A DNA stretch of 6,570 nucleotides from Actinomycetota bacterium (lineage in GTDB: Bacteria > Actinomycetota > Actinomycetes > Nanopelagicales > Nanopelagicaceae), in the NCBI GenBank assembly GCA_009706135.1, contig WLRX01000050.1, positions 1 through 6,570 on the forward strand, written 5' to 3'. The notes beneath the pieces were generated by a model, which saw nothing but the letters and a program-made list of their open reading frames with translations, ran no database searches and was not told the DNA's origin. This document shows, piece by piece, positions 5,784 to 6,570 of this stretch (its first letter is position 1; the number at the start of each line of letters is the position of its first letter). A program made the translations under genes and the position numbers.

Positions 5784-6570
5784 TTACTTCTTTACCCAAA
5801 TCTTGCCATATGCAGGGTTACCTTGTGGAACCCAGAAGAAGACGCCACCGAGGCCTGAACCCCAGACTTCTTGTGCCTTACCAAATGTTGTTGGCAATAC
5901 CCAGAAGTTCTTCATAGCTTCTTTATCTAGTGCTTTCCACATCTTTGCCTGCTTCTTACGATCTGTTGTCTTCATTGCGATGTTTACCTTGTCTTCAAAT
6001 GCCTTGTATGCAGGATCATTTGAATTTTGTGACAAGTTAAATCCGCCGAATGATGCGAAGAGTTCAGGGATAACTGTTGAGGCGTTAGCCCAGTCTGCTC
6101 CCCAACCAGAACTTGTCATGTCGCTCTGCTTTTCAGGGTTCATAACAGTTGAGTAATAACCTGAGCTAATTATGTTGAACTTGACTTTAATTCCAGCACG
6201 AGCATACGCAGCCTCGGTGATTGGAATTGTGTCAGTCAATGTTGAAGATTGACGTGTATCAATCGTGATGCCATCTTCAGTTGCCTTCTTGTAATCAGCA
6301 GGACACTTGGTCTTTGCTGTTTCAAGGAGAGCCTTTGCCTTAGGGATATTTCCTTCTGGCATGAAGTCAGCGCTTCCTGGACCAACGACCTTAGTTGGCG
6401 CGAAGTCAGTTGCAACGAGTGGACTGATGACACCTGTTGCATATGAACCTGCATATGTAGGTCCACCTGAATAGTCAAGAAGAGCCTTTGCATTGCGTGC
6501 GTAGTACATAGCTGCACGAACTTCTAGACATGGCATCTTCGCTACGTTAAATGCAACGTAGTTTGCATAA
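5784..6570 (-). CDS. Peptide ABC transporter substrate-binding protein (SBP family 5, DppA/OppA-like), N-terminal part outside the window
   Basis: The frame is open to the right edge, so the gene is cut by the window; the visible C-terminal part is 261 residues. The Met at 6536-6534 is internal: the codons before it read YANYVAFNVAK, which joins to MPCLEVRAAMYYARN in the way family-5 proteins read (tyrosine, AFN, then a conserved VR.A..YA helix). Further family marks are the SSGWGADWANASTVIPELF segment and the C-terminal NFWVLPTTF. Such proteins are extracytoplasmic, lipid-anchored in Gram-positives, and deliver the solute to the permease; the signal peptide would lie outside the window. Two cysteines (in MPCLEV and TKCPAD) are visible and could pair. 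It is the upstream gene of the visible operon. Peptides are the likely solute, though family 5 also includes nickel, sugar and opine binders. Confidence 0.93.
   Translation of the reverse strand, partial: YANYVAFNVAKMPCLEVRAAMYYARNAKALLDYSGGPTYAGSYATGVISPLVATDFAPTKVVGPGSADFMPEGNIPKAKALLETAKTKCPADYKKATEDGITIDTRQSSTLTDTIPITEAAYARAGIKVKFNIISSGYYSTVMNPEKQSDMTSSGWGADWANASTVIPELFASFGGFNLSQNSNDPAYKAFEDKVNIAMKTTDRKKQAKMWKALDKEAMKNFWVLPTTFGKAQEVWGSGLGGVFFWVPQGNPAYGKIWVKK

Noticed and set aside
5779..6156. 125-residue open frame on the + strand opposite the binding-protein gene
   Set aside because: It lies wholly or almost wholly inside a well-supported family-5 binding-protein gene, has no recognisable motif and has no good ribosome-binding site. 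It is a shadow of the coding frame on the other strand.
6534..6536. ATG as the start of the binding-protein gene
   Set aside because: The frame stays open to the window edge, and the residues before it (YVAFNVAK) fit the family consensus. A start here would also lack the signal peptide and the N-terminal lobe.

Overview
The window looks like an ordinary chromosomal stretch from a low- to mid-GC actinobacterium. Four things suggest this: the Lys/Ala/Arg-rich tail of a nucleoid-type protein at the left edge; an M13 peptidase without a signal peptide that resembles mycobacterial Zmp1; an OppB/DppB-type permease with a cysteine-paired outer loop of the kind I recall from actinobacterial homologues; and a MarR gene that looks leaderless. 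Freshwater Nanopelagicales (acI) would fit the base composition and content, but this is inference and no marker gene here settles it.

Layout from left to right. Positions 1-107 hold the 3' end of a + strand gene with a basic repetitive tail. A perfect hairpin flanked by A and T runs (122-155) then serves as a shared terminator for that gene and for the MarR-family regulator on the - strand (166-645). The 63-nt gap at 646-708 separates the regulator from a divergent M13 (PepO/neprilysin-family) metallopeptidase gene (709-2667). The gap holds a perfect 16-bp palindrome (666-681) of MarR-operator type and overlapping -10-like hexamers on the two strands. The peptidase gene ends 14 nt from the end of a - strand peptide ABC transporter operon, which reads right to left: solute-binding protein (5784 to beyond the right edge), permease B (4687-5679), ATPase D (3653-4687) and ATPase F (2682-3653). 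An 11-bp stem-loop lies between the binding-protein and permease genes. B/D and D/F overlap by one base (TAATG).

How the genes fit together: the transporter would import di- or oligopeptides and the M13 endopeptidase could cut peptides, with the MarR regulator possibly controlling itself and the peptidase. The two halves are on opposite strands, so coordinated control is inference. The clearest oddity is that the operon has no second permease (DppC/OppC) at its usual place between B and D.

No mobile element, CRISPR array, tRNA, rRNA or riboswitch was seen. I found no convincing undescribed system. The points most worth checking are the regulatory gap, the missing C permease and the intercistronic stem-loop.
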